Positions 1 through 6,790 of a stretch of 11,255 nt of DNA are shown here, piece after piece. The position numbers were made by a program, and so were the translations under genes. Numbering within the stretch: the first letter of the stretch is position 1; every line of letters begins with the position of its first letter. The notes beneath the pieces are model-generated. The model saw only the letters and a list, made by a program, of their open reading frames with translations. It was not told the origin of the DNA and did not search any database. The stretch is from Smithellaceae bacterium (GTDB lineage: Bacteria > Desulfobacterota > Syntrophia > Syntrophales > Smithellaceae): the NCBI GenBank assembly GCA_028701435.1, contig JAQVQT010000049.1, forward strand, positions 1 to 11,255, read 5' to 3'.

Positions 1-453
1 CGCAATACTTCCGTCAATACCCGCATGGGCATTATGCAAGCCATCAACGCGGATGTCTCCGGCGCCAAGAAACTGGTTCTGAAGGCTGTCGTGAAAGCCG
101 TGCAGCAAACCTTGACCGGAACAGGCTGGCAGGGGAGAGAAGCCCCGGTCGCGGTCATGGTGACGTATACCGATGTCAGCGGCGTGGTGCGCAACGGTTT
201 GGGCAGTATGGCCAACCCATCGGAATCACAAGCAAACAGAATGTTCTGGCATGGATTTTATTACGCCAATCCCACCGGCAACAGCCAGACCTGGCACGGG
301 ACGAAAGTAAGTCAGGGGAGCTGGTACACGTATGAGGTTGATTTGATGTCGCTCAATCCGAAGCCGAAGATCATCCATGCCGTCGGCGCCGAGGGGTCGG
401 GCTGGCCGACCCGGGAGGGCAAAATTTCTTCAATCAGCTTAAAGGTTTACTAA
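1..453 (+). CDS. C-terminal part of an unrecognised secreted-type beta-rich protein (5' partial)
   Basis: The reading frame is open from base 1, upstream of the first ATG at 25, so the gene very probably begins outside the window and only about the last 150 residues are seen. It ends at TAA 451-453. The visible part is rich in alternating hydrophobic/polar stretches and in Gly, Ser, Thr, Trp and Tyr (for example the WHGFYYANP and GSWYTYEVDL segments). This is typical of a beta-sandwich or jelly-roll domain such as the ligand-binding or LamG-like modules of exported proteins. No catalytic motif, transmembrane segment or cysteine is visible. I do not recognise the family, so the fold is an inference from composition only. 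A probable terminator follows it, so it is likely the last gene of its own transcript and separate from the ribosome/RNA operon. The ATG codons at 25 and 34 have no convincing ribosome binding site in front of them, which also argues for a start further upstream. Confidence 0.7.
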   Translation, partial: RNTSVNTRMGIMQAINADVSGAKKLVLKAVVKAVQQTLTGTGWQGREAPVAVMVTYTDVSGVVRNGLGSMANPSESQANRMFWHGFYYANPTGNSQTWHGTKVSQGSWYTYEVDLMSLNPKPKIIHAVGAEGSGWPTREGKISSISLKVY

Positions 454-480
454 ACGATTTCAATCCGATAGAAGTCTTTG

Positions 481-508
481 GTGTCGCCCGGTGATTCGAC
501 GCTTTTTT
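481..508 (+). terminator. Probable intrinsic terminator after the first gene
   Basis: Bases 481-486 (GTGTCG) pair with 497-502 (CGACGC), with one G-U pair and a 10-base loop, directly followed by six T (503-508). It lies 28 bases after the stop codon of the upstream gene. The stem is short (6 pairs), so strength may be modest. A second pairing, 474-481 (GTCTTTGG) with 515-522 (CCAAAGAC), brackets this hairpin and could form an alternative longer-range stem. Confidence 0.5.
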
Positions 509-511
509 AAC

Positions 512-539
512 TTGCCAAAGACGGGGAAGATGTTTTAAA
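512..539 (+). promoter_or_regulatory. Weak candidate promoter for the LPP20-like gene
   Basis: TTGCCA (512-517) resembles a -35 box and TTTAAA (534-539) resembles a -10 box, with a 16-base spacer, placed about 30 bases before the start codon at 569. Matches to the sigma70 consensus are only partial. Some promoter is expected here because a terminator lies just upstream. Confidence 0.25.
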
Positions 540-551
540 AAACAGATCGCA

Positions 552-558
552 AAGAAGG
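552..558 (+). promoter_or_regulatory. Ribosome binding site that decides the LPP20-like start
   Basis: The purine-rich AAGAAGG at 552-558 lies 10 bases before the ATG at 569, a normal distance. It is only one base before the upstream in-frame ATG at 560, too close to be used. The start at 569 is therefore preferred. Confidence 0.55.
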
Positions 559-568
559 GATGGTTATC

Positions 569-1471
569 ATGTCACTGAAGAAGGTATTCTCCATAGGCTG
601 CATGGCGCTTTTGCTGATGGGGCTGGGTTTTATTTCGCCTGCCTATTCCGATGTTGACGGCAAAATCGACTGGGTGGACGGATATGTAAGTGCCGTCGGG
701 TACGGCGGGGCGGCGAAAGGCAACATGGCTTTGTCAAGGCCGCTGTCCAGAAGAGCCGCCATCGGGGATGCCTACCGCAACCTGCTGGAAATCATCAAAG
801 GCGTGAAAATTGATTCCGTGACCACCGTCGAAAATTTCATGGTCAGCCAGGACATTATCCGGACGCAAATTGACGGTGTTGTCAGAGGCGCCAGAATCCA
901 CAAAGAAAAGTATGAGAGCCAGCCGGACGGATCCCTTCTGGCAACCGTGGAGATGCGCGTGTGCATCAGCAACTGTCCCGGAACCACGACGCTGGTTCAG
1001 GCATTGAACGTGGAGCAGAAGGATGACGCCCCGTTCGTTCCGAGCAAAAGGCTCCAGGACATTCCGGTCGTCCAGGCGCCTCCTCCGCCCAAGGAATACA
1101 CCATTGTCTATGACAAAACCCGTCCCGTGACCGGCATGGTGGTCAATCTGGAGGGGCGGATTTTCGAGCGCGTGTTGCTGCCCGTGATGATTGTCGAGGA
1201 AGTAGGCGACTCGCCGGTTACGGTTTATTCCGCCAAGAGCGTGAAGCCGGCGGTTGTCCGGACACATGGCGTCGTGCGGTATGCCGACAGCATCGATCAG
1301 GCTCGAAAAAACACGCACCTGGGAGACAATGTGATGATTATCCCGGCGTCCAAAATTACAAAAGAAAACATGATCGTTCTGAAGGGAGAGGCGGCCCGCC
1401 TGATCAAAGAGACGACGGCCCACGGGAATGATTATTTGAGCGAGGCCCGGGTGGTGATTTCAGCCCAGTAA
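569..1471 (+). CDS. LPP20-like exported protein
   Basis: Protein of 300 residues from the ATG at 569. Residues 1-27 form a signal peptide: basic start (SLKK), a hydrophobic core (MALLLMGLGFI) and a good signal peptidase I site (A-Y-S before D28). The Cys at residue 11 sits before the core, so it is not a proper lipobox and the protein is probably periplasmic or secreted rather than a lipoprotein. Residues about 30-140 resemble the LPP20 domain: a small-residue segment, then a conserved RRAAIGDAYRNLLE helix, the motif GVKIDSVTTV, a segment with GVVRGA, and beta strands ending in the Cys pair VCISNC. A proline-rich linker (QAPPPPK, about 168-175) leads to a C-terminal domain (176-300) with a TGMVVNLEGR start, as in related deltaproteobacterial proteins. 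LPP20 relatives include outer-membrane or flagellum-associated proteins such as FlgP, but the exact role here is unknown. The gene is monocistronic by its spacing: 110 bases on its 5' side including a terminator, and 154 bases before rimP. Confidence 0.75.
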   Translation: MSLKKVFSIGCMALLLMGLGFISPAYSDVDGKIDWVDGYVSAVGYGGAAKGNMALSRPLSRRAAIGDAYRNLLEIIKGVKIDSVTTVENFMVSQDIIRTQIDGVVRGARIHKEKYESQPDGSLLATVEMRVCISNCPGTTTLVQALNVEQKDDAPFVPSKRLQDIPVVQAPPPPKEYTIVYDKTRPVTGMVVNLEGRIFERVLLPVMIVEEVGDSPVTVYSAKSVKPAVVRTHGVVRYADSIDQARKNTHLGDNVMIIPASKITKENMIVLKGEAARLIKETTAHGNDYLSEARVVISAQ

Positions 1472-1522
1472 CGGCCGGTCAGCGCAGATCGCATCGCCGG
1501 AAAACCATCCGTTAAATAGTGC

Positions 1523-1551
1523 TTGCATTGGCTGTTCGGGTGTGGTAGAGG
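1523..1551 (+). promoter_or_regulatory. Likely sigma70-type promoter of the rimP operon
   Basis: TTGCAT (1523-1528) and TAGAGG (1546-1551) are separated by 17 bases, the optimal sigma70 spacing. They lie about 75 bases before the rimP start and just before the leader hairpin. The -10 box is a poor match (T, A and A conserved). The spacing and position, in the only gap large enough ahead of a long gene cluster, support the call. Transcription would begin near 1557. Confidence 0.45.
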
Positions 1552-1582
1552 CGGTTCAACCATCACTGAAAGTTGTTTGCAG

Positions 1583-1606
1583 AAGTGGGCTCCCGCCCAC
1601 TTTTTT
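1583..1606 (+). terminator. rimP leader hairpin with T-run (premature terminator)
   Basis: Bases 1583-1590 (AAGTGGGC) pair perfectly with 1595-1602 (GCCCACTT), 8 base pairs closing a 4-base loop TCCC, and the T-run covers 1601-1606. It has every feature of an intrinsic terminator. A similar terminator-like hairpin immediately ahead of rimP is widespread in proteobacteria and has been described as the rimP leader. It lies between the promoter and the first gene, so it would attenuate the whole rimP-nusA-infB transcript. NusA, encoded downstream, stimulates hairpin termination, so feedback by NusA is a reasonable inference. It could alternatively end transcription from the LPP20-like gene. Confidence 0.75.
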
Positions 1607-1625
1607 ATTTTCAGAAGAGACGGAT

Positions 1626-2111
1626 ATGTACGATGAATTAAAAGAGAAAATATGGCAGTTGGCCGAGCCGGTCGTCCTTTCGGAAGGCATGGAGCTGATT
1701 CACGTGGAATGCGTCAAAATGCATTCGCGATGGGTTTTCCGGTTTTTCCTGGACAAGGAAGGCGGCGTCACGCTGGACGACTGCACCCGGGTCAGCAACC
1801 AGCTGGGCGATATTCTGGACGTGCATGATCTGTCCCGCGGGCCTTATACGCTGGAAGTTTCATCGCCGGGGCTGGATCGTCCGATCTCGCGCGATCAGGA
1901 TTTCAGGAAATTCCTGGGCGCCAAAATCAAAATCAGAACTCATGTGAAAATAGAGGGCATCAAGAATTTTCAGGGAACGCTCATGGATTACGCGGAAGAA
2001 GACGGCCGAAAGCTTGTCCGTGTCGATATGGCGGACAAGCTCTACAGCATCCCGAAAGACGAAATCGCCAAAGCCAATCTGGTGGACGAGGATACAGCCA
2101 TTGCGGAGTGA
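1626..2111 (+). CDS. rimP: Ribosome maturation factor RimP
   Basis: Protein of 161 residues, the usual RimP length (150-160). RimP binds the free 30S subunit and helps its late assembly, promoting uptake of S12 and neighbouring proteins. The N-terminal alpha/beta domain (about 1-85) contains the VLSEGMELIHVE strand and the family signature LEVSSPGLDRP at residues 76-86. The C-terminal SH3-like barrel covers about 90-155. I chose the ATG at 1626 because the homologous region begins there and because it follows a purine-rich site (AGAAGAGA, 1613-1620). The longer frame from a GTG at 1542 would run through the promoter and the leader hairpin and adds residues that do not look like RimP. It is the first gene of the operon and stands 62 bases before nusA, the classical rimP-nusA-infB order. 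Its expression is probably set by the leader terminator just upstream. Confidence 0.96.
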   Translation: MYDELKEKIWQLAEPVVLSEGMELIHVECVKMHSRWVFRFFLDKEGGVTLDDCTRVSNQLGDILDVHDLSRGPYTLEVSSPGLDRPISRDQDFRKFLGAKIKIRTHVKIEGIKNFQGTLMDYAEEDGRKLVRVDMADKLYSIPKDEIAKANLVDEDTAIAE

Positions 2112-2173
2112 AAAAAACGCCGACAAGCTGAACAGAACCGCAGCCGCGAGAGAAATAAGGGAGGATTGGATCA

Positions 2174-3436
2174 ATGTTGCAAGACCTTAAACGTCTGATC
2201 GAGCAGATGGGGAAGGACAGGGGGATCGACAAGCAGATTATCACGGAAGCCCTCGAGGCTGCCATGTTGACGGCGGCGCGCAAAAAACTGGGGCAGGATG
2301 TGGATATTGAAGCCCATTATAACGACGAGGCCGGAGAAATAGAGGTTTTCCAGTTCAAAACGGTCGTAGACAAGGTGCTCGACCCCGAAACGCAGATTGC
2401 CCATGAGGAAGCCCGGCGAACCCTGGATGAAGGCGCGGAGCCGGGAGATTCCCTGGGGATGAAAATAGAAACCAGTTCTTTTGGCCGCATCGCCGTGCAG
2501 ATGGCCAAGCAGATTATCATTCAGCGGGTCAAGGACGCGGAACGGGACAATATTTACGATGAATACAAGGACCGCAAGGGCGAATTAATCAACGGGTTCG
2601 TTCAGCGGTTTGAAGGCGGCAATATTATCGTCAATCTGGGGCGTGCCGAAGGCGTGGTGCCGCCCATGGAGCAGATTCACCGCGAGACCTACAAGCGCGG
2701 GGAGCGCATTCGCACCTATCTTTTCGAGGTCAAGAAAAATACGAAGGGCGCGCAGATCATTCTGTCGCGCACGCACCCCGCTTTTCTGAAAGCCCTGTTC
2801 GAAGTGGAAGTGCCGGAAATTTCCGAAGGGCTCATTGAAATCGTCAGCGTGGCCCGCGAGCCGGGCAAGCGCGGCAAAATCGCCGTGAGGGCCAAGGATA
2901 AAGATATTGATCCGGTGGGCGCGTGCGTGGGAATGCGCGGGACGCGCGTGCAAAGCGTCGTTCAGGAGCTGCGCGGCGAAAAGATCGATATCATTCCCTA
3001 TACCGAAGACGCGGCAAAGTTTGTCTCCAGCGCCCTGTCGCCCGCCAAAGTCAACCGGGTGTTTATTGATGAGGAAAACCGCGCAATGACGGTGATTGTT
3101 CCCGACGACCAGTTGTCGCTGGCCATCGGCAAAAACGGCCAGAACGTTCGCCTGGCCGTCAAACTGACCGGATGGAAGATTGACGTCAAGAGCGAAGCCA
3201 TGGCCGCCGAAAAGGACGAGGATGCCTATGCGTCGTTGACCCGGGTGCCCGGCATCGGACCGGCTATGGCGGAAAAGCTTTTTGCCCAGGGCATTAAAAG
3301 CGTCGCCATGCTGGCGGCGATGGAGCCGGAAACGCTTTCCGCGATTCCCGGCGTCGGCGAAAAGACCGGCACGGAATGGATTGCCGAAGCCATTCGGCTT
3401 TTGGATGAGGAAACAAGCGATCGTCAACAGGGATAA
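2174..3436 (+). CDS. nusA: Transcription termination/antitermination factor NusA
   Basis: Protein of 420 residues that binds RNA polymerase near the RNA exit channel and modulates pausing, hairpin termination and antitermination. Visible domains: the N-terminal polymerase-binding domain (about 1-130), an S1 RNA-binding domain starting near G136, KH1 with its GMRG loop at 253-256, KH2 with its GKNG loop at 319-322, and a C-terminal helix-hairpin-helix region with the two hairpins PGIGP (from P359) and PGVGE (about 393-397). It is shorter than E. coli NusA (495) because it has only one such C-terminal module instead of two acidic repeats, as in many non-gamma proteobacteria. The start is supported by a strong ribosome binding site AAGGGAGG (2157-2164), 9 bases before the ATG. 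The usual ylxR (DUF448) gene found between nusA and infB in many bacteria is not present here. In E. coli NusA represses its own operon, and the leader hairpin upstream would allow the same. Confidence 0.97.
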   Translation: MLQDLKRLIEQMGKDRGIDKQIITEALEAAMLTAARKKLGQDVDIEAHYNDEAGEIEVFQFKTVVDKVLDPETQIAHEEARRTLDEGAEPGDSLGMKIETSSFGRIAVQMAKQIIIQRVKDAERDNIYDEYKDRKGELINGFVQRFEGGNIIVNLGRAEGVVPPMEQIHRETYKRGERIRTYLFEVKKNTKGAQIILSRTHPAFLKALFEVEVPEISEGLIEIVSVAREPGKRGKIAVRAKDKDIDPVGACVGMRGTRVQSVVQELRGEKIDIIPYTEDAAKFVSSALSPAKVNRVFIDEENRAMTVIVPDDQLSLAIGKNGQNVRLAVKLTGWKIDVKSEAMAAEKDEDAYASLTRVPGIGPAMAEKLFAQGIKSVAMLAAMEPETLSAIPGVGEKTGTEWIAEAIRLLDEETSDRQQG

Positions 3437-3480
3437 TTTTTTTTCAGGGCCCCACCATTTTATTTGAGGGAGTTTCGGGA

Positions 3481-6090
3481 ATGTCGAAAAAGCGAGTTCA
3501 CGAGTTGGCCAAGGAACTTGGTCTGGAAAATAAGGATCTGATTGCCCATCTGGAAAAGTTAGGCATTACGGTTAAATCCCACGCCAGCACCCTGGAAGAT
3601 CATGAAATCGAAAGGATCAAGGAAGACCTGCAGACCACCTCGCCGCGGCAGGTCGTGGAAGAAAGAATCAAAACCACGGTAATCCGCCGCCGCACGGTCC
3701 GGACGCCGGTCGAAGAACCGCCGGAGGAAAAAGAAGAAAAACCGGAAGCCGAAAAGGCCGAGCGGGAAGCCGCCGGAGCAAAAAAAGCAAAAGAAGCAAA
3801 GGAAGAAAAGCTCGAGGAGCAGCCCGCGGCCGCCGAAGAAGGTGAACGGAAAACAGCGCCGGCGGAAGCCGCCAAACCGGCGGTCCCCGAAAGTCCGGTT
3901 CTGCCGGAGAAAGAACCGGCTGTGGAAGCAAAGCCCGAGTCCCCGACGCCGGGGGCGCCCCCGGTGAAGCCCAAAGCGCCCCAGGTGATTCTTCCGGTCC
4001 GGCCGCCGATGATGTCCCGCCACAAAATCGTTCGGGCGGAGGAGAGAAAAGAGAGTCCGGCCAAGGCGCCCGCCAAACCCGGCGAAGTGATCGCGCCCCC
4101 GACGCCGGAGAAAATCGTCAAAAAAGAATTCGAGAAGCCCAAGAAAAAGGGCAAAGGGACGGTGGAAGTCCTGATTGGCGATGAGAAAGAAGTTCCACGC
4201 CGCAAAATTCTTGAACGGAAAATTGATAAGAAATTAAAGCGGGTTGATGACGACCGGGAGGTCGTGTTCAGCAAGTGGCGCGAAGACAGGAAATCCGCGC
4301 CCGTCAAGATGAAAAAAACCGAAATTACGGTGCCCAAAGCCATCAAAAGGCGCATTCGCGTGGGAGACACGATTACAACCGGCGAACTGGCCAAGAGGAT
4401 GGGCGTCAAGGTCGGCGAGGTCATCAACAAATTGATGGGAATGGGTGTCATGGCCACCATCAACCAGTCGATCGATTTTGATATTGCCGTACTGGTGGCC
4501 TCCGAATTCAGCTTCCAGGTGGAACGGGCGGAGATGGAATTTGAAGATTCGATGCTGAAGCCTCAGGCCTCCGGAGAAAATCTCAAACCGCGGGCCCCGA
4601 TTGTCACCATCATGGGCCATGTGGATCACGGCAAGACGTCGCTTCTGGACGCCATCCGTCAGACCAATGTGATCGACGGCGAAGCGGGCGGCATCACGCA
4701 GGCCATCGGTGCTTATCTGGTCCACATCAACGACCGCGACATCGCCTTTCTGGATACCCCCGGCCATGAAGCCTTTACGGCCATGCGCGCGCGCGGCGCC
4801 CAGGTGACGGATATCGTGGTGCTCGTGGTGGCGGCGGACGACGGGGTCATGGACCAGACGGTGGAAGCCATCAACCACTCCAAGGTGGCCGGCGTGCCCA
4901 TCATCGTGGCCATCAATAAAATCGACAAACCGGGCGCCAATCCGGATCAGATCAAACAGGCGCTGACGGAACACGGTCTTTTGTCCGAACAGTGGGGAGG
5001 CGATACGATTTTCACCGAAGTTTCGGCCAAGAAGAAAATCGGCATTGAGGAGCTTCTGGAGATGATTCTTCTGCAGGCGGATGTGCTGGAACTCAAGGCC
5101 GATCCGGATCTGGCCGCGCGCGGCATCATTATTGAAGCCAAGCTGGACCGCGGCCGCGGTCCGGTGGCGACGGTTCTGATTCAGCAGGGAACGCTTCGTG
5201 AAGGGGATGCCTTTGTTTCCAAAACGGAATCCGGCCGCGTTCGGGCCATGATCAATGATCAGGGGCGTCGCGTAAAAGAAGCCGGACCGGCCACGCCGGT
5301 GGAAGTCATCGGATTTTCCAGCGTGCCCCAGACCGGCGCGGAATTCATCAGCGTGGAGGATGAAAAGAAGGCCCGGAACATCGCCGATTACTGGATTCGC
5401 AAGACCAGGGAAAAAGAGCTTTCCGCTTCCTCCAAGATTACACTCGAGCAGCTGTACCAGAAGATCAAGGAGGGCGTGAAAGACCTCAATGTCATCGTGA
5501 AGGCGGACGTGCAGGGCTCCATCGAAGCGATCTCCGACGCGTTCAAGAAGCTGTCCACCGAAGACGTTCAAATCAAGATGATTCACAGTTCAACGGGCGC
5601 GATCAGCGAAACGGACATTATGCTGGCTTCCGCCTCCAACGCCATTGTGATCGGTTTCAATGTTCGTCCGGACAGCCGGGTGAGCGAGCTGGCGGCGCAG
5701 GAAGGCGTGGAAATCAAGCTCTACGATATTATTTACAATGTGATTGCCGATATGAAGGCGGCGATGGAGGGCCTTCTGGAGCCGGAATACCGGGAAGTGG
5801 TTCAGGGCCGCGCTGAAGTCCGCGAACTCTTCAAAGTGCCCAAGGTGGGCATCATTGCCGGCTGCCATGTGACGGACGGCAAAATTACCCGCGCGGCCGG
5901 CATCAAACTGGTTCGCGACAGCGTGGCGGTTTTTGACGGAAAAATCCTTTCCTTGAAGCGGTTCAAAGACGATGCCCGGGAGGTGCTGGCCGGCTTCGAT
6001 TGCGGCATCGGCATTGAAAGCTATAACGACATCCACGTGGGGGATGTGATTGAGTCCTATATCACGGAGACCCTGGAAAGAAAATTGTAG
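3481..6090 (+). CDS. infB: Translation initiation factor IF-2
   Basis: GTPase of 869 residues that brings fMet-tRNA to the 30S subunit and drives 50S joining. Residues 1-55 are the first IF2_N helical domain (RVHELAKELGLENKDLIAHL). Residues about 65-275 are a charged linker rich in Glu, Lys, Ala and Pro, likely disordered. A second IF2_N domain covers about 285-345 (GELAKRMGVKVGEVINKLM). The GTPase domain follows with all five motifs intact: G1 GHVDHGKT (379-386), G2 around GGITQ (403-407), G3 DTPGH (425-429), G4 NKID (479-482), G5 SAKK (515-518). After it come the beta-barrel domain II, domain III and the C-terminal fMet-tRNA-binding domain IV. A ribosome binding site GAGGGAG (3466-3472) lies 8 bases before the ATG. 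It is 44 bases after nusA. The size is normal for a deltaproteobacterial IF2. I saw no clear internal start for a short isoform. Confidence 0.98.
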   Translation: MSKKRVHELAKELGLENKDLIAHLEKLGITVKSHASTLEDHEIERIKEDLQTTSPRQVVEERIKTTVIRRRTVRTPVEEPPEEKEEKPEAEKAEREAAGAKKAKEAKEEKLEEQPAAAEEGERKTAPAEAAKPAVPESPVLPEKEPAVEAKPESPTPGAPPVKPKAPQVILPVRPPMMSRHKIVRAEERKESPAKAPAKPGEVIAPPTPEKIVKKEFEKPKKKGKGTVEVLIGDEKEVPRRKILERKIDKKLKRVDDDREVVFSKWREDRKSAPVKMKKTEITVPKAIKRRIRVGDTITTGELAKRMGVKVGEVINKLMGMGVMATINQSIDFDIAVLVASEFSFQVERAEMEFEDSMLKPQASGENLKPRAPIVTIMGHVDHGKTSLLDAIRQTNVIDGEAGGITQAIGAYLVHINDRDIAFLDTPGHEAFTAMRARGAQVTDIVVLVVAADDGVMDQTVEAINHSKVAGVPIIVAINKIDKPGANPDQIKQALTEHGLLSEQWGGDTIFTEVSAKKKIGIEELLEMILLQADVLELKADPDLAARGIIIEAKLDRGRGPVATVLIQQGTLREGDAFVSKTESGRVRAMINDQGRRVKEAGPATPVEVIGFSSVPQTGAEFISVEDEKKARNIADYWIRKTREKELSASSKITLEQLYQKIKEGVKDLNVIVKADVQGSIEAISDAFKKLSTEDVQIKMIHSSTGAISETDIMLASASNAIVIGFNVRPDSRVSELAAQEGVEIKLYDIIYNVIADMKAAMEGLLEPEYREVVQGRAEVRELFKVPKVGIIAGCHVTDGKITRAAGIKLVRDSVAVFDGKILSLKRFKDDAREVLAGFDCGIGIESYNDIHVGDVIESYITETLERKL

Positions 6091-6102
6091 CAAAGGTCGG
6101 GA

Positions 6103-6441
6103 ATGATTATCGGCTACGGATCGATGGTGCTGCGGATTCCGGCATCCGGTTCTTTGAAGGCAAAGCGGAGCGTTTTGAATCAATTGATCAAACGCGCCCA
6201 GAACGAATTTAATGTTTCCATTGCCCAGGTGGGCATGCTGGATGATCATCAGTTTGCCCGGATCGGGTTTGCGATGACCGGCAACGAGAAGCGCTTCGTC
6301 GAGGGCAAGGTCGATCACCTGCTGCGTTTTATCGAAGATTTGAACGTGGCGGATGTGATAGACGCAAAGGTAGAAATGATGGCGGTTTCCGATTTCCCAG
6401 AGGCGGCCGCCTGGGGTAAAGGCAAGTACGATGAATTTTAA
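6103..6441 (+). CDS. ylxP: YlxP-like DUF503 family protein
   Basis: Protein of 112 residues with the DUF503 signature: an MIIGYGSMVLRIP first strand, the LKAKR motif at residues 18-22, and FNVSIAQVGM after the first helix. It shows a small alpha/beta fold (beta-alpha-beta-beta-alpha-beta) without obvious catalytic residues. The family is conserved between infB and rbfA in Firmicutes (B. subtilis ylxP) and many deltaproteobacteria. Its molecular function is not established, and a role in ribosome assembly or translation is inferred from this steady neighbourhood. The gene begins 12 bases after infB and overlaps the rbfA start by 11 bases, so rbfA is probably translationally coupled to it. The ribosome binding site (around AAAGGTCGGG, 6092-6101) is imperfect, so coupling to infB is also likely. 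Confidence 0.9.
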   Translation: MIIGYGSMVLRIPASGSLKAKRSVLNQLIKRAQNEFNVSIAQVGMLDDHQFARIGFAMTGNEKRFVEGKVDHLLRFIEDLNVADVIDAKVEMMAVSDFPEAAAWGKGKYDEF

Positions 6442-6790
6442 AAGGGCGGACCGCGTCGGCGAATTGATCATGGCGGAAATGTCCGACATTTTGCTGAGGT
6501 CGGTGAAGGATCCCCGCCTGCACGCGGTGACCATCACGGCGGTCAAGGTGACGGATGATCTGCGCAACGCGAAGATTTACTTTGTCGAAATGGGCCGGGA
6601 TGAATTAAACGAAGAGATTCAGGCGGGATTGACCAGGGCCAGGGGATTTGTAAGACGGGAACTGGGCCATCGCCTCCAGCTTCGTTTCGTGCCGGAGATT
6701 CTGTTCGTGCACGACAAATCCTTCGGCTACGGCAACCGCATCGAACGGCTGCTGGCTCAAATCGCAAGGCAGGAAGAAACCCATGATTAA
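6431..6790 (+). CDS. rbfA: 30S ribosome-binding factor RbfA
   Basis: Protein of 119 residues, a normal RbfA length. RbfA binds the immature 30S subunit near the 5' end of 16S rRNA (helix 1 and the decoding-site region), supports late maturation of 16S rRNA and is linked to cold adaptation. Family signatures are the first helix RVGELIMAEMSDILL (8-22), the motif KDPRL (26-30), and the KH-like fold with the interhelical ARG turn (70-72) followed by FVRRELGHRL and RFVPEILF (85-92). The start ATG lies inside the end of ylxP (11-base overlap) and the stop lies inside nrnA (8-base overlap), with no strong ribosome binding site of its own. This indicates translational coupling of ylxP, rbfA and nrnA. 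Confidence 0.96.
   Translation: MNFKRADRVGELIMAEMSDILLRSVKDPRLHAVTITAVKVTDDLRNAKIYFVEMGRDELNEEIQAGLTRARGFVRRELGHRLQLRFVPEILFVHDKSFGYGNRIERLLAQIARQEETHD

Noticed and set aside
734..1423. Long open frame on the minus strand opposite the LPP20-like gene (229 codons)
   Set aside because: It is antisense to a convincing gene with a signal peptide. Its product is rich in Arg, His and Asp with no family likeness, as expected for the shadow frame of GC-rich coding.
1472..1500. Possible terminator just after the LPP20-like gene (CCGG repeats near 1475 and 1497)
   Set aside because: The arms are only 4-5 bases and no T-run follows. The rimP leader hairpin at 1583-1606 is the better stop for this transcript.
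1542..1625. N-terminal extension of rimP from a GTG at 1542
   Set aside because: It would translate across the promoter -10 box and the leader terminator, has no ribosome binding site, and adds 28 residues not found in RimP. The ATG at 1626 fits the family.
3700..4150. Repetitive Glu/Lys/Ala/Pro-coding stretch as a possible DNA repeat or insertion
   Set aside because: It is the disordered linker normal for IF2. The frame is intact and there are no direct repeats of a fixed unit or flanking duplications.
4234..5586. 450-codon open frame on the minus strand inside infB, with similar ones opposite nusA, nrnA/truB and pnp
   Set aside because: The product is His/Asp/Gly/Arg-rich low-quality sequence without domains, and the + strand encodes intact IF2. 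These arise from GC-biased third codon positions.
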